DNA of 64,000 nt, taken from contig CM068382.1 of assembly GCA_034770075.1 (NCBI GenBank), positions 744,001-808,000 of the forward strand, read 5' to 3'. Source of the stretch: Aralia elata (lineage: Eukaryota > Streptophyta > Magnoliopsida > Apiales > Araliaceae). The notes below the pieces were generated by a model. It searched no databases and had not been told where the DNA came from. It worked only from the letters and a program-made list of their open reading frames with translations. The position numbers and the translations under genes were made by a program. Every line of letters begins with the position of its first letter. Position 1 is the first letter of the stretch. Positions 13,378 to 25,199 of this stretch are shown in pieces.

Positions 13378-13446
13378 AAGAAACTTGAAGAGGTCTAAGT
13401 GTCTTGGACTAAGTGTCTGAGACACTTAGACCTCTTCAAGTTTCTT
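13378..13446. repeat. Perfect 26-bp inverted repeat with 17-base loop
   Basis: The arms are 13378-13403 (begins aagaaacttgaagag) and 13421-13446 (ends ctcttcaagtttctt) and are exact reverse complements. They sit at the 3' side of the LTR-like segment. Confidence 0.92.
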
Positions 13447-13510
13447 AAAGTAGATTGTGTTATAAGTTCACTTAGAAGTATATATGTGATCATTTGAATT
13501 GCATGTCGTA

Positions 13511-13797
13511 ACGTTTTCTAATTCTTATTGTGGTATATCGTGATGTAAAAAAATATTTTTTGTGTTATTTATGTATGATTCTGGTATTTTTGACTCACAT
13601 ATAAAAAAGATGCGACGAATATGAGAAAGATGGAACTATATAAGAAACAAATGTTGGATACACAAATTTGTACTGGTATAATGATTATGTTTTAATTATA
13701 CGTTATACTCTTCAAACTAGATTTTGAGCCTGATAAAAAAAATTAGAACATTATAAATTAGTCGATGTAAAATTTATCTAGTTGACTTATGTATTTA
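13511..13797. other. Short AT-rich spacer
   Basis: I see no gene or repeat here. It separates the LTR remnant from the next complete solo LTR. Confidence 0.5.
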
Positions 13798-14984
13798 AAC
13801 ATTGTAGACACCCAAATTTATATTTTGGCTTAAAAAACAAGGAAAAACACCAAAGGAAAAGAAATTCGTGAAGTATAACATCTTGGGGTCCAAAGTAAAA
13901 GAAATAGGAAAACCAAGGGGAGGAGAGAGAGAAAAGGGTCTCATAATTGACCCATGCACGTGCCTTCGAACCAGGGACAAAGTCGCAGCTATAACAGCGA
14001 CTCAGGGCCAAAGCCACAACTATACCAGTGGCTCAGCCCCTATATCAATTTTAGCATTATTTATTCTTTGTTTCTTCATTCCTTGCACAAAAAGAGAGAG
14101 AGAGCTAAGAAATTTTAGTGAACAAAGTTCTGAAAAATACATTAAAAAAAGTAAGAAGAAAAGAGAAAATACAATTAAATCTGAATTCATTCATCTATTC
14201 TTCAACATATAATCAATCAATAGGAGTAAAGAGGTCACTTAAAGCTTTGGAAACCATCTTTCTTCCTTAAAATAACAAGTTTCAACTCTAATCTTCCTAA
14301 ATTCAATTGAACTGTTAAAAATTGATAATTATTGTCTCCATATCATCTTTACTTCTCAATTAGTATGTGAATTGAATATTATTTGAATCATATGAGAATC
14401 CATTGAATTGTTTGGCTGAAATTTTGAATTACTAATTGGTAAAATTCTTGATGAATCTAAGGTTTGTGGTTTATACCCATGAAAACGAGACCTAACCCGT
14501 GATGGATCTAGAAATTAGATTCATGTAATTGGTTGAATTTTGAATTACTTCCTTGTTTGTGAGCCTAGAAAGAGACCCAAAACTACTAAATTCATATTTA
14601 GAAGAATTGGGCTTCTAAGTATGGACTTTGAAATTAAATTGTATCATTTGAATTGATGTGAATTTGGTGAAATTAGGAGTTTCCTCCCATAATGGACATT
14701 TGAAATTGGTTATTGGTGTTTGTAAACCATTAATGAACCTTAAAACCATTTGGGTTGTTTTTATCTCTCAATGTGGAGTTTAAGGTCTGAGATAGTGAAT
14801 CTTAGTATAATTTGGTAATAGGACCAATGTGATAGTTGCTATAACCTAAGTTGGACCATACCCCATTTACTTGTTTTGGGTACAAAAAAAAAAGTTTTTA
14901 TAAACTAAAGACTTTCTAAAATGAAGCAAATCAAAGAGTAAAAACTAAATACTTGAAAGGGACTTTGGACAAACTCAAAGTACT

Positions 14985-15175
14985 CATCTTAAAACACACT
15001 TTGAAAAATCACTTTTGAAAATACACCTTGAAAATTCACTCTTAAAAACACACTTAGAAAAATTACTTTTGAGAAAACACTTTGAAAAATCACTTTAGAA
15101 AACACATTTGAAAAACCCTTTTTGAAAACACACTTTGAAAACCACTTTTAAAAACACATTTAAAATATCACTTTC
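14985..15175 (+). repeat. Degenerate cacttttgaaaacaca repeat
   Basis: A unit of about 20-30 bases built from cactttgaaaa and aaacacac recurs about eight times with drift, inside the solo LTR. Confidence 0.75.
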
Positions 15176-15214
15176 CACTTTTGAAGCTTATTTTGAAACT
15201 CATGAACTTCTAAG

Positions 15215-15560
15215 GACACACACTCACGAGTTTAGAAACCAAATTCACCAATCTTTGTGGATATAAACACTCACGAGTTTAGAAATCAAACTCATGAATA
15301 TTTGAGGACACACCCTTTCACAAGTTTAGAAACCAAACTCACGAACCTTTGTGGACATTAACACACACGAGTTTAGAAAACCAGACTCACACCTTTTAAA
15401 ATAAACTCAACAAGTTTAGAAATAAATTCACGAATCTGTGGACATAAACAGACACGAGTTTAGAAACCAAGCTCGCCTTCTTCTGAAAAACACTCTTCAC
15501 GAGTTTAGAAACCAATCTCCCAAACACGTACACATGAGTTTAGAAACCAAACTCACGAAA
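15215..15560 (+). repeat. Tandem repeat array built on cacgagtttagaaacc
   Basis: The core acgagtttagaaaccaaact recurs about eight times at roughly 30-65 base spacing. It alternates with variants of cacgaatctttgtggacat. The copies are diverged and irregular, inside the solo LTR. Confidence 0.85.
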
Positions 15561-16080
15561 AATCATAAATAAAACAAGCCAAAAGTTACTTCTTAGCCAA
15601 ATTGAACTCCACTATGATGAAAATGGACTCACTCACCTCATAAAACACACACATTACAGAATGACACAAGACACTTAGGCACGGAACACTTAGAACACAC
15701 ACCAAGACAATTCTTTCAAAACTTGAGAAAAAGATTAGAAAAGTGGTAACCGTATTTCATAGAAGTCGGGTAGTGCCTAATATCTTCTTCTCGCTTAAGC
15801 AAGCTCCCAAACTCTTTAAATCTCGGTTGCAGACCAATGTAGTGAAATCACATTATGGGTCATCTATCTTTTAAAATCTAAAAACTCGGATGAATTGATA
15901 CATCTATTTAAATTAATACTAACCGACAACTCTATCACATTGGCCCAAATCTAAAAATCAATCTTTCTAAACCTGTTGACAAAAGAGCCGTTTTCCAAAT
16001 ATCTCACCTAATTACACCAAATTAAAGAAAAATGAGAGCACCTTTGAAAACTTAAAATTCTTCCCGACATTGACAAACAT

Positions 16081-16864
16081 AATTTTGAGAAATTTTTTTG
16101 TCACTTTATGTCATTTTTTTTTGAACGGAGGGAATATTATTATTTTCTAATTAGTTTTGACACAAATTTGGTGGAACATAGAATATCTATGAAGATTCAA
16201 ATTTTGTACATCTCTTATTATAAAAGAGAAAGGAAAAATTTTAACCGCTTCATGCTTGAAGTTGTGTCATTATTACTTATCCTTATATTTTAATTTGTTA
16301 TCCTTTATTTTTAATATCCCACTCTCTCATTACTTTTTCTTTTTTAACTATTTACTTTTTTAACACACGTAGTGTGTGCATGTCATACGATTAATGTTTA
16401 TAATTTAAACAATTTTTTCACGTCTATTCAAAAACAAATTAAAACAAAATAATAAAATTTTAAAAATAAATAAACAACTGAAACTAATAAAGAAATAGAA
16501 CTACACAAAGTATATTAAATCTCCGGTGACGATCAGATATAAAGATGTTTAAATCTTCATGAATATTTTGTACTGCATCAAATTTTAAGACAAACTAAAA
16601 TTATATTTTTATATTCTTTTTTCTAAAATTAAGAGTCGTAATAATTTTTGAAATAAATTTAAAATATTTTAAAATTTATATTAATTATTTAACTTTGTAA
16701 ATGGCAGAGGAAGTGTTAGCTTCTAGATATTACAATATAAAGAGCATTCACAATAATTAAGTTATTCCTTTGCCACAAAATGGATGGTAGACTTTTCGGG
16801 ATTTGTTTTGAAGATATTTCTATGCGTAACTAGAACACGTTTACTATACTTTCAATAACTTTAT
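16081..16864. other. AT-rich intergenic spacer
   Basis: No gene is recognised. A Stowaway-like fragment (gaacggagggaata, about 16122) is present without a clear partner end. Confidence 0.5.
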
Positions 16865-17253
16865 TGTTGGGTTGGGATTTATTGGGCTAGATATTTTGGT
16901 GGGCCATATTGCACATGAGCCACTTGAGTGTATTTCTTCTATAAATAGGGAGTGGGCAGGGGTCAGACAGGGGGAGAGGACAGACAAGAGACAAGATGGG
17001 ATGAAACACAACACAAATACACTCTCTGTAATCAAGATATTATTATTGCTCTCTCCGTGGGTTTTTCCCATTTTGGATTTTCACGTTAAATCTTGGTGTT
17101 CTTGTTATTTATTTTGTATTTATATTCTTGGTGTATGTTGTTACTTATATATTTTGTGGGTTAAAATCCACAAGACTACACCATCATCCGTTGGAGCGAT
17201 TTTGGCTCTGCCTTTTGGTGATTTTATCAGGTGACCAAAATCTGGCGTTAACA
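16865..17253 (+). repeat. 5' LTR of the non-autonomous element
   Basis: It carries a promoter-like ttctataaatagggag at about 16940, as expected at the U3/R junction. It is 389 bp, the same length as its partner. Confidence 0.93.
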
Positions 17254-17749
17254 TTGGCGCCGTCTGTGGGAAACTTTTAATGTTATTAAAATTACCGATT
17301 CATCAAGAAGGAGAGCCTACATATAAAGCTAAGTTGCCTTCTTTTATCAATTCAATAATATATATCCAACATGCTGTTTGGGATTTCTATTATTAATCTA
17401 ATATTTAAAATTGTAGTATCATCATAATATTAACATATTTACATATTGTGAATACAAACTCATGCAAAGCACCCTTATCGAGTTAGTGGGTTTCTGTGTT
17501 GTAGTAGCATGGTAAATATTATAAAACTTATGCCCCTTATTTATGCCCATTGGTCAGAATGTTCCCAGTGGTCATGGTTATACAACTTTCCAGGATTATG
17601 CATTCTCTGGTCATCAGATTGTGCAGTTCGGTGGGCCCAAGGTCACTGCAATCAATATATCATCTCTCTTTAGTATTCATGACTTTGACTTCGACCTCCC
17701 TCTCTTCGAATTTAATTTGATGAAAGAACTAAAGAAAGATCGGCGCAAG

Positions 17750-18320
17750 GCTTCAGCTTCAACATTTATTCATTGCTTCGGCTTCGGCAAAGTGAGCAAA
17801 GCTTAGGCAAAATGAACATTAATGGGCTTCTGATCTGGTTTTCTTTTTCTTTTGTTTGCGTTGTTTTGCGTGCTTTTGTTTTGGTTGGAGCTCATCAATG
17901 GCGGATGTTGGGTGGTAAAGAAATCAATTGCACATCTAATTGTCAGCTTGCTTCGCTCGGACTTCGGCGTTCACCGCCATTTCCGATGTAGCCTCCGAAG
18001 TTCTGATTGATCTGGCAGGTCATTCCGGACACTGAGGATGATGATTATCTCTTGAGCGCAGACCCACTTCGACAACACTTGGAGGCTTCGGGCTGGCTTC
18101 GGCAGCCAGTCTTTGGCTTCAATTCGGCTTCGGATTGACTTCAGACCACATCGTCATGGCTTCGGATCACGTCAAGCTTCGGCTTCCGATGGGCTTCAGC
18201 TTCTACTCCAGATCCGCTCCGGCGTCGGCTTCGGCCTCCGCTTCGGATAGTTCCGGCACGGTTGAGTTGGCTTCGGCAGTCATCCTCGACAGGCCGCCGT
18301 CGGACTTCGGCTGACATGAT
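17750..18320 (+). repeat. CTTCGG-rich internal segment of the LTR element
   Basis: Motifs ggcttcgg, acttcgg and gcttcgg recur at least fifteen times with irregular spacing. The stretch is clearly GC-richer than its surroundings. Frames through it are short and broken and match no gag or pol motif that I recognise. Confidence 0.8.
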
Positions 18321-18760
18321 TCCACTTCGGCTTTGTGTTCATGGGAGAAGGTTGATAAGGCGGTTAAATTGACGAAAAGAATGGAGCAGCTTAATCAATG
18401 CAAGCTTGACATTTTGGTTCATATTTCACTTTATTATATTATGCTTGGAGAGCTTTGCCAGAATAAAGAATTTGAGAAAAGTGCAGATGAACAGTTGCAA
18501 CTTCGGATCCGAGGCGTCCTTCGAAAATGCTTAGTTTTTCCAAAAATGGTGAATATTCATGCGGATATACATCCTTCGGTGGGGAACGGGGATCTCTTCA
18601 GCTCAGGCCATTGGTCGAGCGGAGCATTTTGGGTCGCCCAGGCAAAGGTCGAGCGGAGCGGAGCTTTGTTTTTCCGAAAGGACACTCGTAGTTGGTGTGG
18701 TGGGCTTTTTTGTATAGTCTCTTGTTTAAAGTTTCTTGTAAATAAGAGACTGGGGGGCAA

Positions 18761-19149
18761 TGTTGGGTTGGGATTTATTGGGCTAGATATTTTGTTAGGC
18801 CATATTGCACATGAGCCACTTGAGTGTATTTCTTCTATAAATAGGGAGTGGGCAGGGGTCAGACGGGGGGAGAGGACAGACAAGAGATAAGAGGGGATGA
18901 AACACAACACAAATACACTCTCTGTAATCAAGATATTATTATTGCTCTCTCCGTGGTTTTCTCCCATTTTGGGTTTCCACGTTAAATCTTGGTGTTCTTG
19001 TTATTTATTCTGTATTTATATTCTTGGTGTATGTTGTTACTTATATATTTTGTGGGTTAAAATCCACAAGACTACACCATCATCCGTTGGCGCGTTTTTG
19101 GCTCTGCCTTTTGGTGATTTTATCAGGTGACCAAAATCTGGCGTTAACA
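18761..19149 (+). repeat. 3' LTR of the non-autonomous element
   Basis: Direct copy of 16865-17253 with 12 substitutions and no length change that I can see. A 185-codon open frame (18333-18890) runs from the interior into this LTR; it resembles no known protein and is probably incidental. Confidence 0.93.
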
Positions 19150-19154
19150 TTTAT

Positions 19155-19767
19155 ATATGCTCTTTTTAATGTTAAAAATTAGAAAACAATATTATTCTCA
19201 TATTTCAAAATATAGAATTAATAATATATTTTTGAAGTTAATATCAGATATTTTATATTTAATATGTATATGAATTCTTTTAATTTTAGAGAACATAATA
19301 ATAATAATAATAATAATAATTGTATACTATGTAAAATACTACTAATTGATTAGTTATTTTCAAAATCAAATGAATCCCATCAACTTTAAATTTTAAAATA
19401 TCTCCTGGTGATTTTGAAAAAAAAAAAGAAATCAAACTTAATGTTACATTTCAAAATTAAGAGAGTTGTGCGAATAAGAACCATTATTTGGAATTATTGG
19501 AAAATAATTACTATTATGTAGTATTAGTATAACAACAACAAACAAGCAGACAATTTGAAAAATGAATGGAGTTTGCTTAATCATATATAATTATTATTAA
19601 AATGGTTGCGGAGGGTTGTAATTAAGTTAATCAATTTAATTTCCATGCTCTATCTAAGCATGCGATGGTAGCTTTAACTAATTACTCCAACAAAACAAAA
19701 TTTACGTTTTCATGAGTTTATTTTGGCATGATGCACGTTGCATGCTAAGCAGAAATGAAACCGCATG

Positions 19768-19810
<43 letters not shown>

Positions 19811-20278
19811 TGACCTTAATACTCCTTCCTACCTCCTCCTACATTTTTATTTTTTTTAGCTCCCTACCTTCTCACACTAATTCTAGTTTGTCAACCTTAA
19901 GCTAAAGATATGGAATCCGATTGACGGGTTTCTAATTAATTAATTAATAATACATATATACATACGTCTAGGTTTAATTATTTAGGCAGGCTGGCTGGCT
20001 GGCAAGCAAGATTAACATGGTCTAGTTGGCTATTTTTGACCAGATATACATACATAGACACTTGCATTGCAATGTCTAATTTGTTAACAGTCCACATATA
20101 TAAATCCATACACACACGTATACCCATAGGCCCCCAACGAAAAGACATTCAACATGTTTCAAAGAATAATAATTATTGACAACATTTTTCCGTCTCAATT
20201 AAGAATACTAGTACGCAAGATGTCAAGACATAATCTCAAAAATATCATCAAGCCAGCCTCATCTTCACATGTATCATA
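19155..20278. other. AT-rich intergenic DNA with microsatellites
   Basis: An (ATA)n tract lies near 19300-19321 and a long (TA)n tract at 19771-19807. No gene is seen. Confidence 0.7.
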
Positions 20279-20286
20279 ATCATATA

Positions 20287-20826
20287 CAGGGGTGAAAATT
20301 TTTGTCACGACATGAAATATGACACAAAATAAAAGAATTAATATTGAGCATAAATAATTTTAGTATCATAAATAGGTTAATGACACGTTCCACACGAAAT
20401 TTAAATGAGTCAAACACACATAATTAACGGGTTGACACGATTAGACACGTTTATTTAAAATAATTTAAAAATAAATATGGTATAACGTTATAGTTTAACT
20501 TACATATTGATTCGTTTTACCACTCTTAGTTACTTTTCTATGTACATTATCTTTTATTTTGTTAAATAAATATTATTGTGATGAATAAATTACATTATTA
20601 TTCAATAAATAAGTGAATGATGTTTATTTGTTTTATTTAAAAAAAATTAATTATATAGTAAACGGGTTAGATGGATTGACACCTTAACACGATTAATAAA
20701 CAAGTTAGTATTAAGTATTTTGACACGAATAATTAAATGGGTAGTGTTAGTATTGACCTATTTAGTATAATACCTATAACTTGACATGACACGAATTCGC
20801 CTAACACAACACTATTGTCACCCATA
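20287..20826. mobile_element. Non-autonomous hAT-type element, ATCATATA target duplication
   Basis: The 8-bp direct repeat ATCATATA lies at 20279-20286 and 20827-20834. The left end CAGGGGTGAAAA and the inverted right end TATGGGTGACAA match imperfectly. The interior is rich in gacacg motifs, which I associate with a common plant hAT family. There is no transposase. Confidence 0.8.
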
Positions 20827-20834
20827 ATCATATA

Positions 20835-21539
20835 TGCAACATACACATACAAATTTTTTCTTGAATTATTACATGTAAGAGTTAGAACCATTCTTTCACT
20901 ACAAAAAATTAAATACAGAAAGAAAATATAAAATAATATGGATAATAGATATTGATTATGACTATTGGACTCACCCATTTATAGTGTAATATCCACTTAT
21001 TATAATCTGACACTTCATTTTGTATTTATTTTTTTTTATAGCCATTTTTGTCATCATAACATTACTCCTTTTCTATTTCTCTGTCCTTAGAATAATCTAT
21101 ATATATATCTATTAAAAATTATCCAATATTTTATATTGGATAAAGGGTCTCATAATTTGCATGAATAAATAAATATGTTTTAGAGGAAGAGTCTTTATTT
21201 ATTAAATAATATTTTTTGATTTTAAAATCCTCACTGGCAAATAAAGATATAGCTTTCCAGTATGAATAAATTTCGCAACCACCATCAGTTATAATATGAG
21301 TCAAATTCACACTCTACGAGTGAGCCAGGATTTATGACAACAAGGAAATAAATTCTCGTAATGAGGAAGAAAGAAAGTTCACAATAGGAAAAATAAGGAG
21401 GAAAGAAATCCTAACAATGATTAATAAAGAAACCCACAGTAAAAGGGTAAAAAAAAAGTTTCAATGAAGAAGAAAGAAGACATATAATATAAATAAATAA
21501 AAAGCACAAACTTATAAAACTGGTTAACACTTGATAGAA
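20835..21539. other. AT-rich spacer
   Basis: No gene or clear repeat is recognised. Short open frames here have no recognisable product. Confidence 0.45.
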
Positions 21540-21547
21540 CTTCCGTG

Positions 21548-21983
21548 TAATGTTTTCAGACTCAGATCGGTCATCGAATTGAAAAAGTTATCGGGTGGAT
21601 GGGTCATCAGTTCAATCACTGGTCAAACCATTATTGAACCGGTGAAGTCATAAATATATAAAAATATATATTATTAATAATTAATAAAATTTTAAAATAT
21701 CTTGTTTTTGATAAACTAAATATAATGAATTTATATTACAATATTATTAAAAGTGATTAATTTTAATATTAAAAAAATTTTGGTATCAAAAAATATTAAA
21801 AAAAGAATTTAAAACTGAGTCACTGGATCAATTTAACTGATTGAACTACTGATTCGACCGATAATCAACCGATTTAATTTAAATTTTAATCAAACTAGTT
21901 TAATCAGGTCAAACCAAACCAGACATAAGAACAGCTCCTGATTCAACTAGTTAAACTGGCCTGACCCGAGTTTCAAAACATTG
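21548..21983. mobile_element. Non-autonomous hAT-type element, CTTCC(G/A)TG target duplication
   Basis: The left end TAATGTTTTCAGACTC and the inverted right end CAATGTTTTGAAACTC form terminal repeats. Flanks cttccgtg (21540-21547) and cttccatg (21984-21991) form an 8-bp target duplication with one difference. Subterminal motifs of the gaccgg / aaccggt kind recur in both orientations. There is no coding capacity. Confidence 0.8.
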
Positions 21984-21991
21984 CTTCCATG

Positions 21992-23263
21992 TAATACCTT
22001 AAGGCTTAAACCCTCAATTTAACAACTCACTGTTAATGTCTTTTGTCTAATCTAATAATATAAAGTCGAAAGGAGGCTTTTGGCATAAATAATTTTCTGA
22101 AGCGTTTTTGACTTACAAAAATGCCTTCTAATTTTTAGAATAATTCTTATTTTATTTTTTTTATATTAATTTTTTAATTATTATTTTATTTAATTTTTAA
22201 AATTTTTTTTTTACTTCACATAATTTACGCAACGCATGTACATTCGTAATAATTGATAATAATACTAGCATGTATTTAAGTTTATCATTTTCCATATCAA
22301 TTTACACCCTGACAGTCTTAAAATGTGCCACGCTTTCCACATGTCATTTTCTTATCTCTCTTTCAAGTCGTACTTATCATCGCTCAAAGCTCATATGAGC
22401 CTATCAAATTATTGGCACAAGCCCAGCCCAGGCAACACTCCCTCACGCTCCTTCAACACGCGTCAACTCAACCCACCCCCATTTGACACCAGGCTTTAAC
22501 ATTATTTCGGACGGCAGAACAAATTAGGTTAATAAAAGTAATATAAATTTATTTAATAATTATCAAAATACTATTAAAATAAAATTTTATTATTTTATAA
22601 TATTAATTGATTTTGTTAATTTAATTTTTTTTAAAAATATATTTCTCAAATTTACTTTAAAAATTAAACTTTAAATGAATAGTAGAATAATCCTAATGGT
22701 GTATAAAATTTGGTTCTTAATAATATGAGCTCGTCTCCAAAACTTTACTGTTTGGTTATAATAAAAAACTGAAAGCATCTAACATGCACAAACTTTGAAA
22801 AATTAGCAACAAAAAAAAAAAACAAAAAACCTTGCTATCCAATTGTAACCCAATTCTCCTCGATCCCTACAAAAATATTGGATTTTGCTCCCTCTGTTAT
22901 ATTTTTTCTCCAATTTTATCTAATACTTCAATTATTTAATTTTAACAATTTTGTTAATAATTATCAAAATACGTTAATAGATAGTTGATAATATTAATAT
23001 AAATCCTACTAAAAATTAAAATTATTAAAAATATTTTTACTGTTAAAAGTCTAAAAAAAATTCAACCATTGAAATTTTAATAAAAAAATCCACATATTTA
23101 TCAAATGGTAAAAAAATATCAAATTACTTTTATTTTTGGAACAAGTATACTACTCAATATTATAAATTAATTGATTAGTCTTGATTTCAATTATACTATC
23201 TAAAATTAAAAAAAAATGTGATGTATTGAATAGAATTAAAGAGAAAGTGCAATGGAGGGAAGA
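21992..23263. other. AT-rich intergenic DNA
   Basis: A slightly GC-richer patch lies at about 22320-22500, possibly old transposon sequence. No gene is recognised. Confidence 0.45.
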
Positions 23264-23508
23264 TGTAACAACCCGGGTCAAATCCCGAATCCGGAACAAA
23301 TCTTGGGTCAAATCTCAAGTCTAAATCGAATCAAATTCATCCAAACAAAGCCTTAAATTACTGGCCCAATAGTATCTTCTTGGGTCATCTTAGCCTACTA
23401 CAGGCTCACCCAAAAGGTCACGACTGAAGGTACTCTTGATAGTAACTCAATTCCTTATATACAGACAAACTTTTCCCTTATCTTTCGACGTGGAACTGGG
23501 GTGTTACA
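23264..23508. mobile_element. Short TGTAACA...TGTTACA-ended element
   Basis: The 245-bp segment begins TGTAACAACCCGGG and ends ACTGGGGTGTTACA, so its ends are inverted and also TG...CA. Flanks gaaga and gaagc agree at four of five positions. It could be a small solo LTR or a MITE; it has no coding capacity. Confidence 0.6.
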
Positions 23509-23872
23509 GAAGCCTAATTCAAAAATATATATCTATGTTTAAGCATCCGGACTTGATAGGATATAATATTCATTCATTCCATTTTATTTGGGTATTAAAG
23601 ATTTTATTATTTCCTCCAAAATTAGTTGTCTTCATTTCGTACTTTGGGTATTTCAATATTTTATCGTAGTTGATCATAAATCTCAACTTAATGGAAGGTA
23701 TCTCTTTTCTCTTATTATATAAAAGTAGACATTTAATAGAAATTATTTTTTTTAAAGTCAAATTTTTAAGAAGTATAATATTAACTCATAATTAAATAAT
23801 TAAGTATATCATTTACTGTTACAATATTAAAAACTAATCAAATCTCACAAATAAATCTTTGATAGTATAGAA

Positions 23873-24121
23873 TTTTTGAAACTCTATCCAAATTTTGACA
23901 GCCAAATCTCACAAATAAATTTCTTAAAATATGTTAGAATTGAATGAGGACGAAAATCTTTACATCCAGAATAAATATTACTACTAATGATAATGTGACA
24001 ATTTTGAAACTCTATCCAATTTTTGACAATCGATTCTCACAACTACTTTCTTAAAATGTGCAGGAATTAAATGGGGACTAAAATCTTTACATTAAGAATA
24101 AATATTACTAATGAGAATGTC
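23873..24121. repeat. Two-copy tandem duplication of about 125 bp
   Basis: The text beginning ttttgaaactctatcc occurs at about 23874 and 24002. The copies run in parallel through aaaatctttacat and end near aatattactaatga, with several substitutions and small gaps between them. Confidence 0.85.
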
Positions 24122-25190
24122 CAATAGAAGGAAAAAAGTAATATAAAAATCAATAATAATAAACTCATCTCAAATTTCACCGATCAAGATCCATTCCATT
24201 GTGAGCCGATAAGATTTTAACCTAACATTGAGGTAGCGTGACTTTTAAGTATTAGTTTCAATTCTCACTTATGTACATAAAATTTGTTTCCTTTTTACGT
24301 GAACTTTGTTAATTTTAACTTTGTACTAAACAACAAATCATAAAAATTAGAACATATTCATTAACTCCAAACAAATAACCCTTCATTTTTTTTGTTACAT
24401 GTCGTTTGACAACTATTTTTTTTGTTCTTATTTACATGATATTTTACTTTTCTAAAAAAATTAACTTATTATTTTTCTTAAACTAACGCTACATTATTAT
24501 TGTAAAGTAATAACTCTTTTTTTCCTTATCTATTCTTAAAATAGTACAATTACACCACCAATAAATATCTGCTTCCTTTTTCAATACTTTTCATCTATTC
24601 CAATAGAAGTATAATTACACCACATGTAAACATCTTTTTTATTTTTTCATGCACTTTGTTTATTCTGATAGAAATTTAAAAAAAGATAACAACTACGCAT
24701 GTTATCATGTTAAGGGTATATTAAACAATTACTATACTTTTAACAAATTATAAATAATTACCTTAATTATTGTGCATAAGTTTAAAAGGTCATGTGTATA
24801 TGAACGGAAGGAGTAGTAGATTTTATCCCTCCATTCCTTTCCAATAACTCCCTTCGTCCATTATTATATGTTTTTTCTAGTGAGAAATTTTTGTTTTTAT
24901 ATGTTATTTGTAACTTTAAAAAAAAAATATTAGTGACTTAATTTATAAATATTAAATATGATTTTGTTTCTCTTTTATTTTTTTAATAAAAATTTGATAT
25001 TATCCTTATAAAACTTATGGACAAATGAGAAACAAATCACTCCTTAAAATTAAGTTATTAATTTTTTTCTTAAAATTTATAAACCACAGATTTTTTCTCT
25101 CTTAAAAGACAAATAAAAAAAAGGAAGGGGAAGGACTAATTCCAATGATGCCCTTCTTAGAGGGTCAACACGATATATTCTTCATTTGTT
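24122..25190. other. AT-rich intergenic DNA
   Basis: Stowaway-type end fragments (acggaaggagtag at about 24804 and aactcccttcgtcc at about 24846) sit close together as ends of two different old copies. No gene is seen. Confidence 0.5.
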
Positions 25191-25199
25191 CATTCAACT

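Larger units (their letters stand above)
11975..13510 (+). mobile_element. Copia (Sirevirus-like) LTR remnant, probable solo LTR
   Basis: Sequence character changes abruptly at TGATGATGCAAAAG. A TATA box followed by a plausible transcript start (tctataaaaggcgtaag, about 13101) lies about 1.1 kb in, as in a U3-R-U5 layout. The upstream part is full of gtagagca-like motifs and the downstream part has a perfect 26-bp hairpin. No gag or pol follows. The opening resembles Sirevirus LTRs as I remember them. I could not find a matching target duplication, so the right end (about 13510) is approximate. Confidence 0.5.
13803..16075 (+). mobile_element. 2.27-kb Gypsy solo LTR (Tat/Ogre-like) with AACAT target duplication
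   Basis: The element starts TGTAGACACCC and ends CATTGACA, so it has TG...CA ends. It is flanked exactly by AACAT at 13798-13802 and 16076-16080. No gag, pol or second LTR lies inside, so it is a solo LTR left by recombination between LTRs. The TGTAGACACCC start and the internal phrase gtcgggtagtgcctaata (about 15767) fit Tat/Ogre-type Gypsy elements by my recollection. It contains two repeat zones at about 14985-15175 and 15215-15560. Confidence 0.82.
16865..19149 (+). mobile_element. Complete non-autonomous LTR retrotransposon, TTTAT target duplication
   Basis: Two direct LTRs of 389 bp (16865-17253 and 18761-19149) begin TGTTGGGTTGGG and end GGCGTTAACA. The element is flanked exactly by TTTAT at 16860-16864 and 19150-19154. 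A primer-binding site, TGGCGCCGTCTGTGGGAA, starts at 17255, one base after the 5' LTR; its first nine bases resemble an aspartate-tRNA primer, which is an inference. The polypurine tract tggggggcaa abuts the 3' LTR. The 1507-bp interior has no gag-pol, so movement would need proteins supplied by another element. I count 12 differences between the LTRs (about 3.1 percent). Confidence 0.95.

Noticed and set aside
15215..15560. CRISPR-like array of regular repeats
   Set aside because: Units are diverged and irregularly spaced, inside a plant LTR with a target duplication; this is nuclear eukaryotic DNA.
18333..18890. 185-codon open frame in the non-autonomous LTR element
   Set aside because: It crosses from the interior into the LTR, resembles no protein and is best explained by the GC-rich segment having few stops.
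20287..21983. Treating 20.3-22.0 kb as one large DNA transposon
   Set aside because: The two ends have different terminal repeats and each half has its own 8-bp target duplication, so these are two elements.
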